Below are positions 1 to 6,401 of a stretch of 11,453 nucleotides of DNA, piece after piece (position 1 is the stretch's first letter; every line of letters begins with the position of its first letter). The notes beneath the pieces were generated by a model, which ran no database searches, was not told the DNA's origin, and worked only from the letters and a program-made list of their open reading frames with translations. The translations under genes were made by a program, and so were the position numbers. Origin of the DNA: Reyranella sp. (GTDB taxonomy: Bacteria; Pseudomonadota; Alphaproteobacteria; Reyranellales; Reyranellaceae); NCBI GenBank assembly GCA_030681635.1, contig JAUXRT010000360.1, positions 1 through 11,453 on the forward strand, written 5' to 3'.

Positions 1-271
1 CGCCAAGACGGGCCATGGGCTCGCTGAGCAGGCCGCCGCCGCAGCCGATATCGAGCACGGAAAGGCCCTTCAGAGGCTGGCCCGCCAGCGCTTCGCGGCC
101 CCAGTGGGCGGCGGCGCGGTCGCGGATGTAGCCGATGCGGACGGGGCCCAGGCGATGCAGCGGCGCGAACTTGCCGGTGGGGTCCCACCACTCGTCGGCG
201 ATGCGCGAAAAGCGCTCGATCTCGGCCGGATCGACCGTGGAGTTGTGCCGGTTATGCGAGGTCTGGCTCAT
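1..271 (-). CDS. ubiG: Ubiquinone biosynthesis O-methyltransferase UbiG, N-terminal part (runs off left edge)
   Basis: SAM-dependent methyltransferase expected to catalyse both O-methylation steps of ubiquinone synthesis at the inner membrane. Only the first 90 codons are present, read leftward from the ATG at 271-269. The translation begins MSQTSHNRHNSTVD and contains the UbiG-typical stretch EIERFSRIADEWWDPTGKF (about residues 17-35), then PLHRLGPVRIGYIRD, and then the SAM-binding motif I as VLDIGCGGGLLSEPMA (about residues 71-86). The FxxxADEWWD segment followed by PLHxLNPxR is diagnostic of UbiG rather than of other class I methyltransferases. It is divergent from lysC across a 78-bp spacer, the usual alphaproteobacterial arrangement. 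The C-terminal two thirds lie outside the window, so intactness cannot be judged. Confidence 0.95.
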   Translation of the reverse strand, partial: MSQTSHNRHNSTVDPAEIERFSRIADEWWDPTGKFAPLHRLGPVRIGYIRDRAAAHWGREALAGQPLKGLSVLDIGCGGGLLSEPMARLG

Positions 272-279
272 GGCTACCC

Positions 280-310
280 TTGACCCATATGGCGCCGTCG
301 GTGTCTATAC
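280..310 (+). promoter_or_regulatory. Candidate lysC promoter in the ubiG-lysC divergent spacer
   Basis: A TTGACC hexamer at 280-285 resembles a -35 box and CTATAC at 305-310 resembles a -10 box, but the spacing of 19 bp is longer than ideal. The TATA core at 306-309 could also serve the opposite strand for ubiG (TATAGA read leftward from 309). The whole spacer is only 78 bp, so promoters for both genes must sit in or near it. The hexamers are seen directly; their function is inferred. Confidence 0.25.
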
Positions 311-349
311 CCCGCTTTCCGGGCAGCGGCTTGCCCTTCGAGTGGATTC

Positions 350-1597
350 ATGGCGCGCATCGTTCTGAAATTTGGCGGCACCTCTGTTGGCGACATCGAG
401 CGGATCAAGAATGCCGCGCGCAAGGTCAAGGGCGAGGTCGCGCGCGGCAACGAGGTCGCGGTCGTGGTCTCGGCCATGTCCGGCGCCACCAACCAGCTCG
501 TGAAGTGGGTCAACGAGATCGCGCCCCTGCCGGATCCGCGCGAGTACGACGTGGTCGTGGCGACCGGCGAACAGGTGACGATCGGCCTGCTGGCGCTGGC
601 GTTGCAGCAGGAGGGCGTGAAGTCCCGCTCCTGGGGTTCCTGGCAGCTCCCGATCCGGACCGATGACGCCCACAGCAAGGCGCGCATTGTCGAGATCGAC
701 ACCGTCGAAATGGCGCGGACCATGACGGCGGGCGAGGTGCCGATCGTGCCGGGCTTCCAGGGCCTCTCGCCCGACGGTCGCGTCACCACGCTGGGCCGCG
801 GCGGCTCGGACACCTCGGCGGTGGCGCTCGCGGCGGCGCTCAAGGCCGACCGCTGCGACATCTACACCGACGTCGACGGCGTCTACACGACCGATCCCCG
901 GATCGTCGAGAAGGCGCAGAAGATCGACCGCGTGACCTACGAGGAGATGCTCGAAATGGCCTCGCAGGGCTCGAAGGTCCTGCAGACGCGCTCGGTCGAG
1001 CTGGCAATGAATCATCATGTGCGCGTGCAGGTGCTGTCGTCGTTCGACGCGGCACTGGGCAGCGATCTGCCTGGCACGCTGGTTGTGGACGAGGACGAAA
1101 TCATGGCCCAGGGGCTCGAGAAATCCGTCGTGAGCGGCATCGCCTTCTCCAAGGACGAGGCCAAGGTCACCGTCACCCACGTGCCCGACCGGCCGGGCGT
1201 GGCGGCGGCGATCTTCGGGCCGCTGGCGGCGGCCAACATCAACGTCGACATGATCGTGCAGAACGTCTCGGTCGACGGCAGCTCGACCGACATCACCTTC
1301 ACGGTGCCGAGGGCCGACCTCGCCCGCGCGGTGGGGCGGCTGGAGGAGGCCAAGGCCGACCTCAAGTTCGCCGAGGTCAAGTCGGACATCAACGTCGCCA
1401 AGGTCTCGGTGATCGGCGTCGGCATGCGCAGCCATGCCGGGGTGGCGCTCAAGATGTTCGAGACGCTCGCCGCCAAGGGCATAAACATCCAGGTGATCTC
1501 GACGTCGGAGATCAAGATCAGCGTCCTGGTGGCGGCCGAATACACCGAACTTGCGGTGCGGGCATTACATACGGCTTACGATCTCGACGCCGCCTGA
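350..1597 (+). CDS. lysC: Aspartate kinase (aspartokinase), feedback-regulated alpha/beta type
   Basis: Phosphorylates aspartate with ATP, the first step towards lysine/diaminopimelate, threonine and methionine, in the cytoplasm. The 415-residue length is typical of single-function aspartokinases. The kinase domain covers about 1-245: KFGGTSV at 7-13 (substrate/ATP site), SAMSGATN at 41-48, ATGEQ at 71-75 and TTLGRGGSDTSA at 146-157. Two ACT domains follow, at about 272-335 (VTHVPDRPGVAAAIF and the NVDMIVQN segment) and 350-412 (VIGVGMRSHAGVA, then QVISTSEIKISVLV), which are the lysine/threonine-sensing regulatory part. There is no homoserine dehydrogenase fusion. The ATG at 350 puts the KFGGTSV motif at the family's usual distance from the N-terminus; the Shine-Dalgarno match (GAGTGG, 340-345) is weak. 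An internal start at 1103 may give a separate beta subunit. It is divergent from ubiG and followed by ptsP after 214 bp. Confidence 0.97.
   Translation: MARIVLKFGGTSVGDIERIKNAARKVKGEVARGNEVAVVVSAMSGATNQLVKWVNEIAPLPDPREYDVVVATGEQVTIGLLALALQQEGVKSRSWGSWQLPIRTDDAHSKARIVEIDTVEMARTMTAGEVPIVPGFQGLSPDGRVTTLGRGGSDTSAVALAAALKADRCDIYTDVDGVYTTDPRIVEKAQKIDRVTYEEMLEMASQGSKVLQTRSVELAMNHHVRVQVLSSFDAALGSDLPGTLVVDEDEIMAQGLEKSVVSGIAFSKDEAKVTVTHVPDRPGVAAAIFGPLAAANINVDMIVQNVSVDGSSTDITFTVPRADLARAVGRLEEAKADLKFAEVKSDINVAKVSVIGVGMRSHAGVALKMFETLAAKGINIQVISTSEIKISVLVAAEYTELAVRALHTAYDLDAA
1091..1105 (+). promoter_or_regulatory. Internal ribosome-binding site and ATG in lysC (candidate beta-subunit start)
   Basis: GAGGA at 1091-1095 lies 7 nt before an in-frame ATG at 1103-1105 (Met252 of LysC). 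Starting here gives a 164-residue product containing only the two ACT domains. In Corynebacterium and Bacillus alpha2beta2 aspartokinases, the beta subunit is made from just such an internal start at nearly the same place in the protein. The motif and spacing are seen directly and are better than those of the main lysC start; use in this organism is inferred. Confidence 0.4.
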
Positions 1598-1616
1598 TCG
1601 CATTAGTTTCCTTGGT

Positions 1617-1632
1617 GCTTATGCGAATAAGC
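1617..1632. repeat. Perfect inverted repeat after lysC (6-bp arms, GCGA loop)
   Basis: GCTTAT at 1617-1622, GCGA at 1623-1626 and ATAAGC at 1627-1632 form a perfect hairpin with a GNRA-type tetraloop, 19 bp after the lysC stop codon. No T-run follows, so it is not a standard intrinsic terminator. It could be a 3'-end-stabilising structure, a Rho-associated hairpin or a protein-binding palindrome upstream of ptsP. Confidence 0.4.
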
Positions 1633-1811
1633 CGGTAGGCAGTTCGGCGCGGGTCTTGCTATAAGCGGGCCATGCGCGCGGCCCTCACCAGCAAGGCTTG
1701 CCTCAACGCCCGCCCCCTCAACGCACAGCCGTTGGCGGCATGGCGAGCTTGCGCCTGCGCCATCGACCGCAGCTTCGTCGTCATCCGACTCAAGCATCCC
1801 GCGGTCTGACC

Positions 1812-4076
1812 ATGGAGAGAGCAACTCCACTGGCCGGACCGCGAATGCTCCTCAAGCGGCTCCGGGACACGATGGCGCGTGCCGGTTCCGTCGAGGATAC
1901 GCTGGGCGAAGTCGTGCGCCTGGTCGCCAACGAGATGGTGGCCGAGGTCTGCTCGATCTACCTGCTGCGGGCCGGCGAGGTCCTCGAACTGTTCGCGACC
2001 CAAGGCCACAATCCCGACGCCGTGCACCGCACGCGGCTGCGCGTCGGCGAGGGTCTCGTGGGCGACATCGCGGCCCACGGAAGGCCGCTGGCGCTGGACG
2101 ACGCGCAGACCCATCCGCAATTCGCCTATCGCCCCGAAACGGGTGAGGAAATCTATCACTCGCTCGCCGGCGTGCCGATCCTGCGCGCCGGTCGCGTGCT
2201 CGGCGTCCTGGTGGTGCAGAACCGCACCCGCCGCCAGTACGACGAGGAGGAAATCGAGTCCCTGCAGACCATCGCCATGGTGCTGGCCGAGCTGATCGCG
2301 GCCGGCCACATCGTGAGCCCCAACGAGATGCAGCAGGTCGACGGGCTCGGCCTGTTGCCATTGCGCATCGACGGCGTGCAGCTCACGCCCGGCGTCGCCA
2401 TCGGCCATGCCGTGCTGCACGAGCCGCGCATCGTGATCTCGCGGGTCGTGGCCGAGGACGTGGAGCTGGAGCAGCAGCGTTTCGAGGAGGCGCTGCACGG
2501 CGTGCGGGCCGACGTCGACCGCATGCTCGAGGCGCACGACATGCAGTCGGGCGAGCAGCGCGAGATCCTGGAAACCTTCCGCATGTTCGTCGACGACCGC
2601 GGCTGGATGGAGCGCGTGCGCGAGGCCGTTGCCTCGGGCCTCACCGCCGAGGCGGGCGTACAGCGCGCCTTCGACGACGTCCGCACCAGGCTCGGCCAGT
2701 CGACCGATCCCTATATCCGCGAGCGGCTGAGCGACCTGCAGGATCTCTGCAACCGGCTGCTGCTGCGTCTGACCGGGCGCGCCGCCGTCGACCCGAGCTC
2801 GCTGCCCGACGACATGATCGTCGTCGCCCGCGACATGGGGCCGGCGGAGCTGCTTGACTACGACCGCACGCGCCTGCGCGGCGTCGTGCTGGAGGAGGGC
2901 TCGGCGCTGAGCCACGTGGCGATCGTGGCGCGCGCCCTCGATATCCCCGTCGTCGGCCGTGCCCCCGATGTGCTGTCGCGGGTCGAGGCGGGCGATTCGA
3001 TCGTCGTCGACGGCGACAATGCCCAGGTGCTGGTGCGGCCGGCCGAGGACGTGCTGCAGACGGTCCATGCGGCGATCAACGCGCGGATCGAACGGCGGCG
3101 CAAATATGCGGCGCTGCGCGATCTGCCGTCGGCCACGCGCGACCAGGCCCGGATCTCGCTGCACATGAATGCCGGCCTGCTGATCGACATGCAGCATCTC
3201 GACGACACCGGCGCCGACGGGGTCGGCCTCTATCGGACCGAGATCCCGTTCATGGTGCGTTCGGAGTTTCCCGACGTCGATGCCCAGGCCTGGCTCTATG
3301 GCCGCGTCCTCGACCTTGCCGATGGTCGGCCGGTGACCTTCCGCACCCTCGATGTCGGCGGCGACAAGGTTCTTCCCTATGTCGGCGCCTTCGGCGACGA
3401 CAACCCGGCGATGGGCTGGCGGGCCATCCGGATCGGCCTCGACCGGCCGGCCATGCTGCGCCGGCAGCTTCGCGCCCTGATCCAGGCTGCCAACGGCCGG
3501 CCGCTGTCGGTCATGTTTCCGATGATCGCCGAGGTGGGCGAGCTTCTGGCCGCCCGGCGGCTGCTCGACCTCGAACTCGACCGGGCCCGGCGGCGCGGCC
3601 AGGCCATGCCCGAGCAGTTGCGTGTTGGCGTTATGTTCGAAGTGCCGGCGTTGGCCTGGCAGCTGGACAGCCTGTTGCCTCAGGTCGACTTCATCTCCGT
3701 GGGCACGAACGATCTCCTCCAGTTCCTCTACGCCGCCGACCGGGGGAACAGCCGGGTGTCGGGCCGCTACGACAGCTTGTCTCCGGCGCTGTTGAGACTG
3801 CTACATTTTGTGGTTGAGAAAGTGCGGCCCGCCGGCGTCGATCTCGCCGTCTGCGGTGAGATGGCCGGTCGGCCGGTCGAGGCGCTGGCTCTTCTTGCTG
3901 TCGGAGTGCGGTCACTCTCGATGTCGCCCGGCTCCATCGGACCGGTGAAGGCGATGATACGATCGCTCGATCTTGCCGAGGCGACTGGTTTCATGGGTTC
4001 TGCGCTTTCACAACCGGACAGGCCCATGCGCGAGACGCTGCGCCTCTTCGCTGCCGATCACGCGATCGAAATTTAA
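1812..4076 (+). CDS. ptsP: PEP-protein phosphotransferase EI-Ntr (PtsP), GAF-EI fusion
   Basis: First enzyme of the nitrogen PTS: takes phosphate from PEP and passes it to NPr (PtsO) and on to EIIA-Ntr (PtsN), a regulatory rather than sugar-transport relay. From the ATG at 1812 the protein has 754 residues, the usual PtsP length. An N-terminal GAF domain covers about 12-165. The EI part shows the phosphohistidine loop GSALSHVAIVARALDIPVVG (363-382; catalytic His368), GLYRTE at 472-477, RTLDVGGDK at 511-519, NPAMGWRAIR at 531-540, VGTNDLLQF at 630-638 and the C-terminal cysteine motif CGEMAG (Cys681). All key residues are present. In other alphaproteobacteria the GAF domain senses glutamine and ties nitrogen status to (p)ppGpp; the same role here is inferred. 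The frame is open upstream to 1698, but those 38 residues are Arg/Pro-rich and unlike the family; Met12 (1845) is an alternative start. Partner genes ptsO and ptsN are not in the window. Confidence 0.95.
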   Translation: MERATPLAGPRMLLKRLRDTMARAGSVEDTLGEVVRLVANEMVAEVCSIYLLRAGEVLELFATQGHNPDAVHRTRLRVGEGLVGDIAAHGRPLALDDAQTHPQFAYRPETGEEIYHSLAGVPILRAGRVLGVLVVQNRTRRQYDEEEIESLQTIAMVLAELIAAGHIVSPNEMQQVDGLGLLPLRIDGVQLTPGVAIGHAVLHEPRIVISRVVAEDVELEQQRFEEALHGVRADVDRMLEAHDMQSGEQREILETFRMFVDDRGWMERVREAVASGLTAEAGVQRAFDDVRTRLGQSTDPYIRERLSDLQDLCNRLLLRLTGRAAVDPSSLPDDMIVVARDMGPAELLDYDRTRLRGVVLEEGSALSHVAIVARALDIPVVGRAPDVLSRVEAGDSIVVDGDNAQVLVRPAEDVLQTVHAAINARIERRRKYAALRDLPSATRDQARISLHMNAGLLIDMQHLDDTGADGVGLYRTEIPFMVRSEFPDVDAQAWLYGRVLDLADGRPVTFRTLDVGGDKVLPYVGAFGDDNPAMGWRAIRIGLDRPAMLRRQLRALIQAANGRPLSVMFPMIAEVGELLAARRLLDLELDRARRRGQAMPEQLRVGVMFEVPALAWQLDSLLPQVDFISVGTNDLLQFLYAADRGNSRVSGRYDSLSPALLRLLHFVVEKVRPAGVDLAVCGEMAGRPVEALALLAVGVRSLSMSPGSIGPVKAMIRSLDLAEATGFMGSALSQPDRPMRETLRLFAADHAIEI

Positions 4077-4097
4077 CGACGAGAAGTCGAATCGCTT

Positions 4098-4126
4098 TTG
4101 CCCTGTCATGGCGCCTCTGCTAAGAG
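4098..4126 (+). promoter_or_regulatory. Candidate promoter upstream of the RodZ-like gene
   Basis: TTGCCC at 4098-4103 and TAAGAG at 4121-4126 are separated by 17 bp, within the 80-bp spacer after ptsP. Each hexamer matches its consensus only partly (4/6 and 3/6). If used, it would start a transcript just before the RodZ-like gene and let the downstream block be expressed independently of ptsP. Confidence 0.25.
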
Positions 4127-4156
4127 TCACTTGCGAGGGGAAAGCAGGGTCTATTC

Positions 4157-5161
4157 ATGCCGGATCAGGTCGATTGGCGAGCGGTTGAACGCGAGGCCAC
4201 ACCGGGCCGTGCGGTTGGTCGGTTGCTGCGCGATCAACGCGAGGCGCGCGGTCTCGATCTGTCCGAGGTCGAGAAGAGCTTGCGCATCAGGCGCAGCCAT
4301 CTCGAGGCGATCGAGGATGGTCGCTTCGACAAGCTGCCCGGCGCCGCCTACATCCCCGCATTCCTGCGGGCCTATTCGGCGCATGTCGGTCTCGATCCCG
4401 AGAAGGTGCTGACCGCCTATCATCTCTCCGGTCCGGTTCCCATCAAGCGCCCCGTGTCGCTGCCGGCCGACTTCCCGATTGTGGAGAGGCGCGCGCCGAT
4501 CGGCCTCGCCGTGCTGACCGTCTTGCTCGTCGTCGGTGCCGGCTACGCCGTCTGGAATTATTTGCCGCGTGAACAGTCGGTGGTTGCCGAAAAGGTTCCG
4601 CCGGTGCCGGATCGCCTGTTGGCGTCGCGACCGGCTGTGTCGCCGCAGTCCGCCGCGACACCGGCCGCCGACTCTGCCGCTGCTCCGGCCGCACCCGCTG
4701 CGCCTCCGGTCAAGGAAGTCCGCACGACGCCCGGCGGGTTGCCCGCCGAAGTCTGGCCCGCGCCGCGACAGGAGACCGTCGTCCAGCCCGCGCCGCTCGC
4801 GCCGCCCATCGTCGTTGCCGTACCCGCGCCGCCGCCGCCGGTCGTGATGGCGGTTCCCGCCATCGGCCAGGCGCAAGCCGCACAACCGCCGGTACAGGTC
4901 GAGCCGCCGCTGCGCATCGCCGCACCAGTGACGCCCGCGCCGAATGCACCCGCGACCGAGGAAGCCGTGGCGCGCACGCCGGCGCCCGAATCGATGCCGA
5001 GCCTGCCGATGAAAATCGACACGCCGGTCAGCGTGCGCGTCAACAGCTGGGTGGAATTGCGGGCTCCCAGCGGCGACGTGCTTGCCCAGACCTACGTTCG
5101 TGCCGGCGAAAGCTACGTCGTGCCGGCCGGAATCGCCTACCGCGTCATCGACGCGCGCTAG
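4157..5161 (+). CDS. rodZ: RodZ-like membrane-anchored helix-turn-helix protein with a shortened C-terminal domain
   Basis: RodZ proteins link the MreB cytoskeleton to the cell-wall elongation machinery: a cytoplasmic HTH binds MreB, a single membrane helix follows, and a periplasmic beta domain (DUF4115) ends the protein. All parts are visible in this 334-residue protein. The HTH_25-type domain covers about 18-90 (LLRDQREARGLDLSEVEKSL, then RRSHLEAIEDGRFDKLP and PAFLRAYSAHVGLDPEKV). The membrane helix is at about 114-133 (PIGLAVLTVLLVVGAGYAVW). A Pro/Ala-rich linker spans about 140-285. The remnant of the terminal domain is at about 287-334 (VSVRVNSWVELRAPSGDVL, then VRAGESYVVP). The end is odd: the protein stops at IDAR where relatives continue with a conserved Gly-Asn-Ala-Gly segment. 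The start at 4157 has AGGG 7 nt upstream. It lies 80 bp after ptsP and 57 bp before ispG. The rodZ symbol rests on architecture; mreB is not nearby. Confidence 0.8.
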   Translation: MPDQVDWRAVEREATPGRAVGRLLRDQREARGLDLSEVEKSLRIRRSHLEAIEDGRFDKLPGAAYIPAFLRAYSAHVGLDPEKVLTAYHLSGPVPIKRPVSLPADFPIVERRAPIGLAVLTVLLVVGAGYAVWNYLPREQSVVAEKVPPVPDRLLASRPAVSPQSAATPAADSAAAPAAPAAPPVKEVRTTPGGLPAEVWPAPRQETVVQPAPLAPPIVVAVPAPPPPVVMAVPAIGQAQAAQPPVQVEPPLRIAAPVTPAPNAPATEEAVARTPAPESMPSLPMKIDTPVSVRVNSWVELRAPSGDVLAQTYVRAGESYVVPAGIAYRVIDAR

Positions 5162-5176
5162 GCCGGACGGCGTCGC

Positions 5177-5195
5177 GGCGGCTGGATAAGCCGCC
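5177..5195 (+). other. GC-rich hairpin between the RodZ-like gene and ispG
   Basis: GGCGGCT at 5177-5183 and AGCCGCC at 5189-5195 are perfect 7-bp arms around the 5-nt loop GGATA. It begins 15 nt after the RodZ-like stop codon and ends 23 nt before the ispG start. No T-run follows. It could pause or partly attenuate transcription, protect an mRNA end after processing, or have no role. Confidence 0.35.
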
Positions 5196-5218
5196 CGCCC
5201 ACAGCTACATTGCCGGCT

Positions 5219-6355
5219 ATGAGCATCAGGCCCTATCGCGACATCATCCGCCGCAAATCGCGGCGGATCATGGTTGGGTCCGTGCCGGTCGGCGGCGATT
5301 CGCCGATCACGGTCCAGACCATGACCAACACGCTGACGGCCGACGCGGAGGCGACGATCGCGCAGATCCGCCGCTCCGAGGAAGCCGGCGTCGATATCGT
5401 GCGCGTTTCCTGCCCCGACGAGGAGTCGACGGCGGCGCTGCCCCAGATCGTGCGGGCCTCGAAGGTGCCGATCGTTGCCGACATCCATTTCCACTATAAG
5501 CGCGCCATCGAGGCGGCCGAGGCGGGCGCTGCCTGCCTGCGCATCAACCCCGGCAACATCGGCAGCGCCGATCGGGTGCGCGAGGTCGTGAAGGCGGCCA
5601 AGGATCACGGCTGTTCGATGCGTATCGGCGTCAACGCCGGGTCGCTCGAGAAGGACCTGCTGGACAAGTACGGCGAGCCCTGCCCGGAGGCGATGGTCGA
5701 GAGCGCGCTCGATCATGCGCGCATCCTGCAGGATCATGATTTCCACGAGTTCAAGATCAGCGTGAAGGCGTCCGACGTCTTCCTCGCGGTCGCGGCCTAC
5801 CAGCAGCTCGCCGACGCCTGCGATTACCCGCTGCATGTCGGCGTCACCGAAGCGGGCGGCACCCGCACCGGCACGGTCAAGTCCTCGATCGGCATGGGCT
5901 CACTTCTGTGGGCGGGCATCGGCGACACGATCCGCGTCTCGCTCTCGGCCGAGCCCGAGGAAGAGGTCCGCGTCGGCTTCGAGATGCTGAAGGCGCTCAA
6001 CCTGCGCCACCGCGGCGTCAACATCATTTCCTGCCCGTCCTGCGCGCGTCAGCAGTACGACGTGATCCGCACCGTCGAGGCGCTGGAGAAGCGGGTCGGC
6101 CACATCACCACGCCGATGACGGTGTCGGTGATCGGCTGCGTCGTGAACGGCCCCGGCGAGGCGCGCGAGACCGACATCGGCTTCACCGGCGGCGGCGCCA
6201 ACAACCATCAGGTCTACATCGCCGGCGTCCCGCACCACCGGCTGAAGGACGGCAACGTCGTCGACCATCTGGTGTCGCTGATCGAGAAGAAGGCGGCCGA
6301 GATCGAGGCCGCCCAGGTCGCCGAAGCTGACCGACATCGCACCGCCGCCGAGTAG
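5219..6355 (+). CDS. ispG: 4-hydroxy-3-methylbut-2-enyl diphosphate synthase (IspG/GcpE)
   Basis: Iron-sulphur enzyme of the MEP isoprenoid pathway that reductively converts MEcPP to HMBPP in the cytoplasm. From the ATG at 5219 it has 378 residues, close to E. coli IspG. The N-terminal TIM barrel begins RPYRDIIRRKSRRIMVG and includes VQTMTNTLTAD (32-42), VRVSCPDEE (61-69), ADIHFHYKRA (87-96), LRINPGNIG (107-115) and GVNAGSLEKDLL (137-148). The C-terminal cluster domain supplies the [4Fe-4S] ligands Cys272 and Cys275 (CPSCAR), Cys307 (GCVVNGPGEA) and Glu314, a spacing identical to E. coli C270/C273/C305/E312. The protein therefore looks fully active. This is the short bacterial form without the plant-type insert. 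The TTG in frame at 5210 is a less likely start. No strong Shine-Dalgarno is seen, which fits translation coupled to or downstream of the RodZ-like gene. hisS follows after 46 bp. Confidence 0.97.
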   Translation: MSIRPYRDIIRRKSRRIMVGSVPVGGDSPITVQTMTNTLTADAEATIAQIRRSEEAGVDIVRVSCPDEESTAALPQIVRASKVPIVADIHFHYKRAIEAAEAGAACLRINPGNIGSADRVREVVKAAKDHGCSMRIGVNAGSLEKDLLDKYGEPCPEAMVESALDHARILQDHDFHEFKISVKASDVFLAVAAYQQLADACDYPLHVGVTEAGGTRTGTVKSSIGMGSLLWAGIGDTIRVSLSAEPEEEVRVGFEMLKALNLRHRGVNIISCPSCARQQYDVIRTVEALEKRVGHITTPMTVSVIGCVVNGPGEARETDIGFTGGGANNHQVYIAGVPHHRLKDGNVVDHLVSLIEKKAAEIEAAQVAEADRHRTAAE

Positions 6356-6401
6356 CGACCTTCGACCTCTTCCCGTCGACTTTTTCCCAAGGCGATTTCC
6401 C

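Noticed and set aside
1698..1811. 38-residue N-terminal extension of PtsP
   Set aside because: The extra residues are Arg/Pro-rich and not part of the family; starting at 1812 gives the standard length and GAF position.
1659..3197. A 512-codon open frame on the minus strand opposite ptsP
   Set aside because: It lies antisense to a well-conserved gene with all catalytic motifs. The translation is His/Asp/Arg/Gln-rich and unlike any family, the usual artefact of high third-position GC.
4151..5836. A 561-codon minus-strand open frame opposite the RodZ-like gene and ispG
   Set aside because: It spans two recognised plus-strand genes and their spacer, and its Arg/Gly-rich translation has no domain-like pattern; a GC shadow.
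6362..6385. Terminator-like TCGAC/GTCGA hairpin followed by T5 just before hisS
   Set aside because: Only a 5-bp stem with an 8-nt loop, and one base separates it from the T-run. Too weak to call a terminator inside an apparent operon, though slight attenuation is not excluded.
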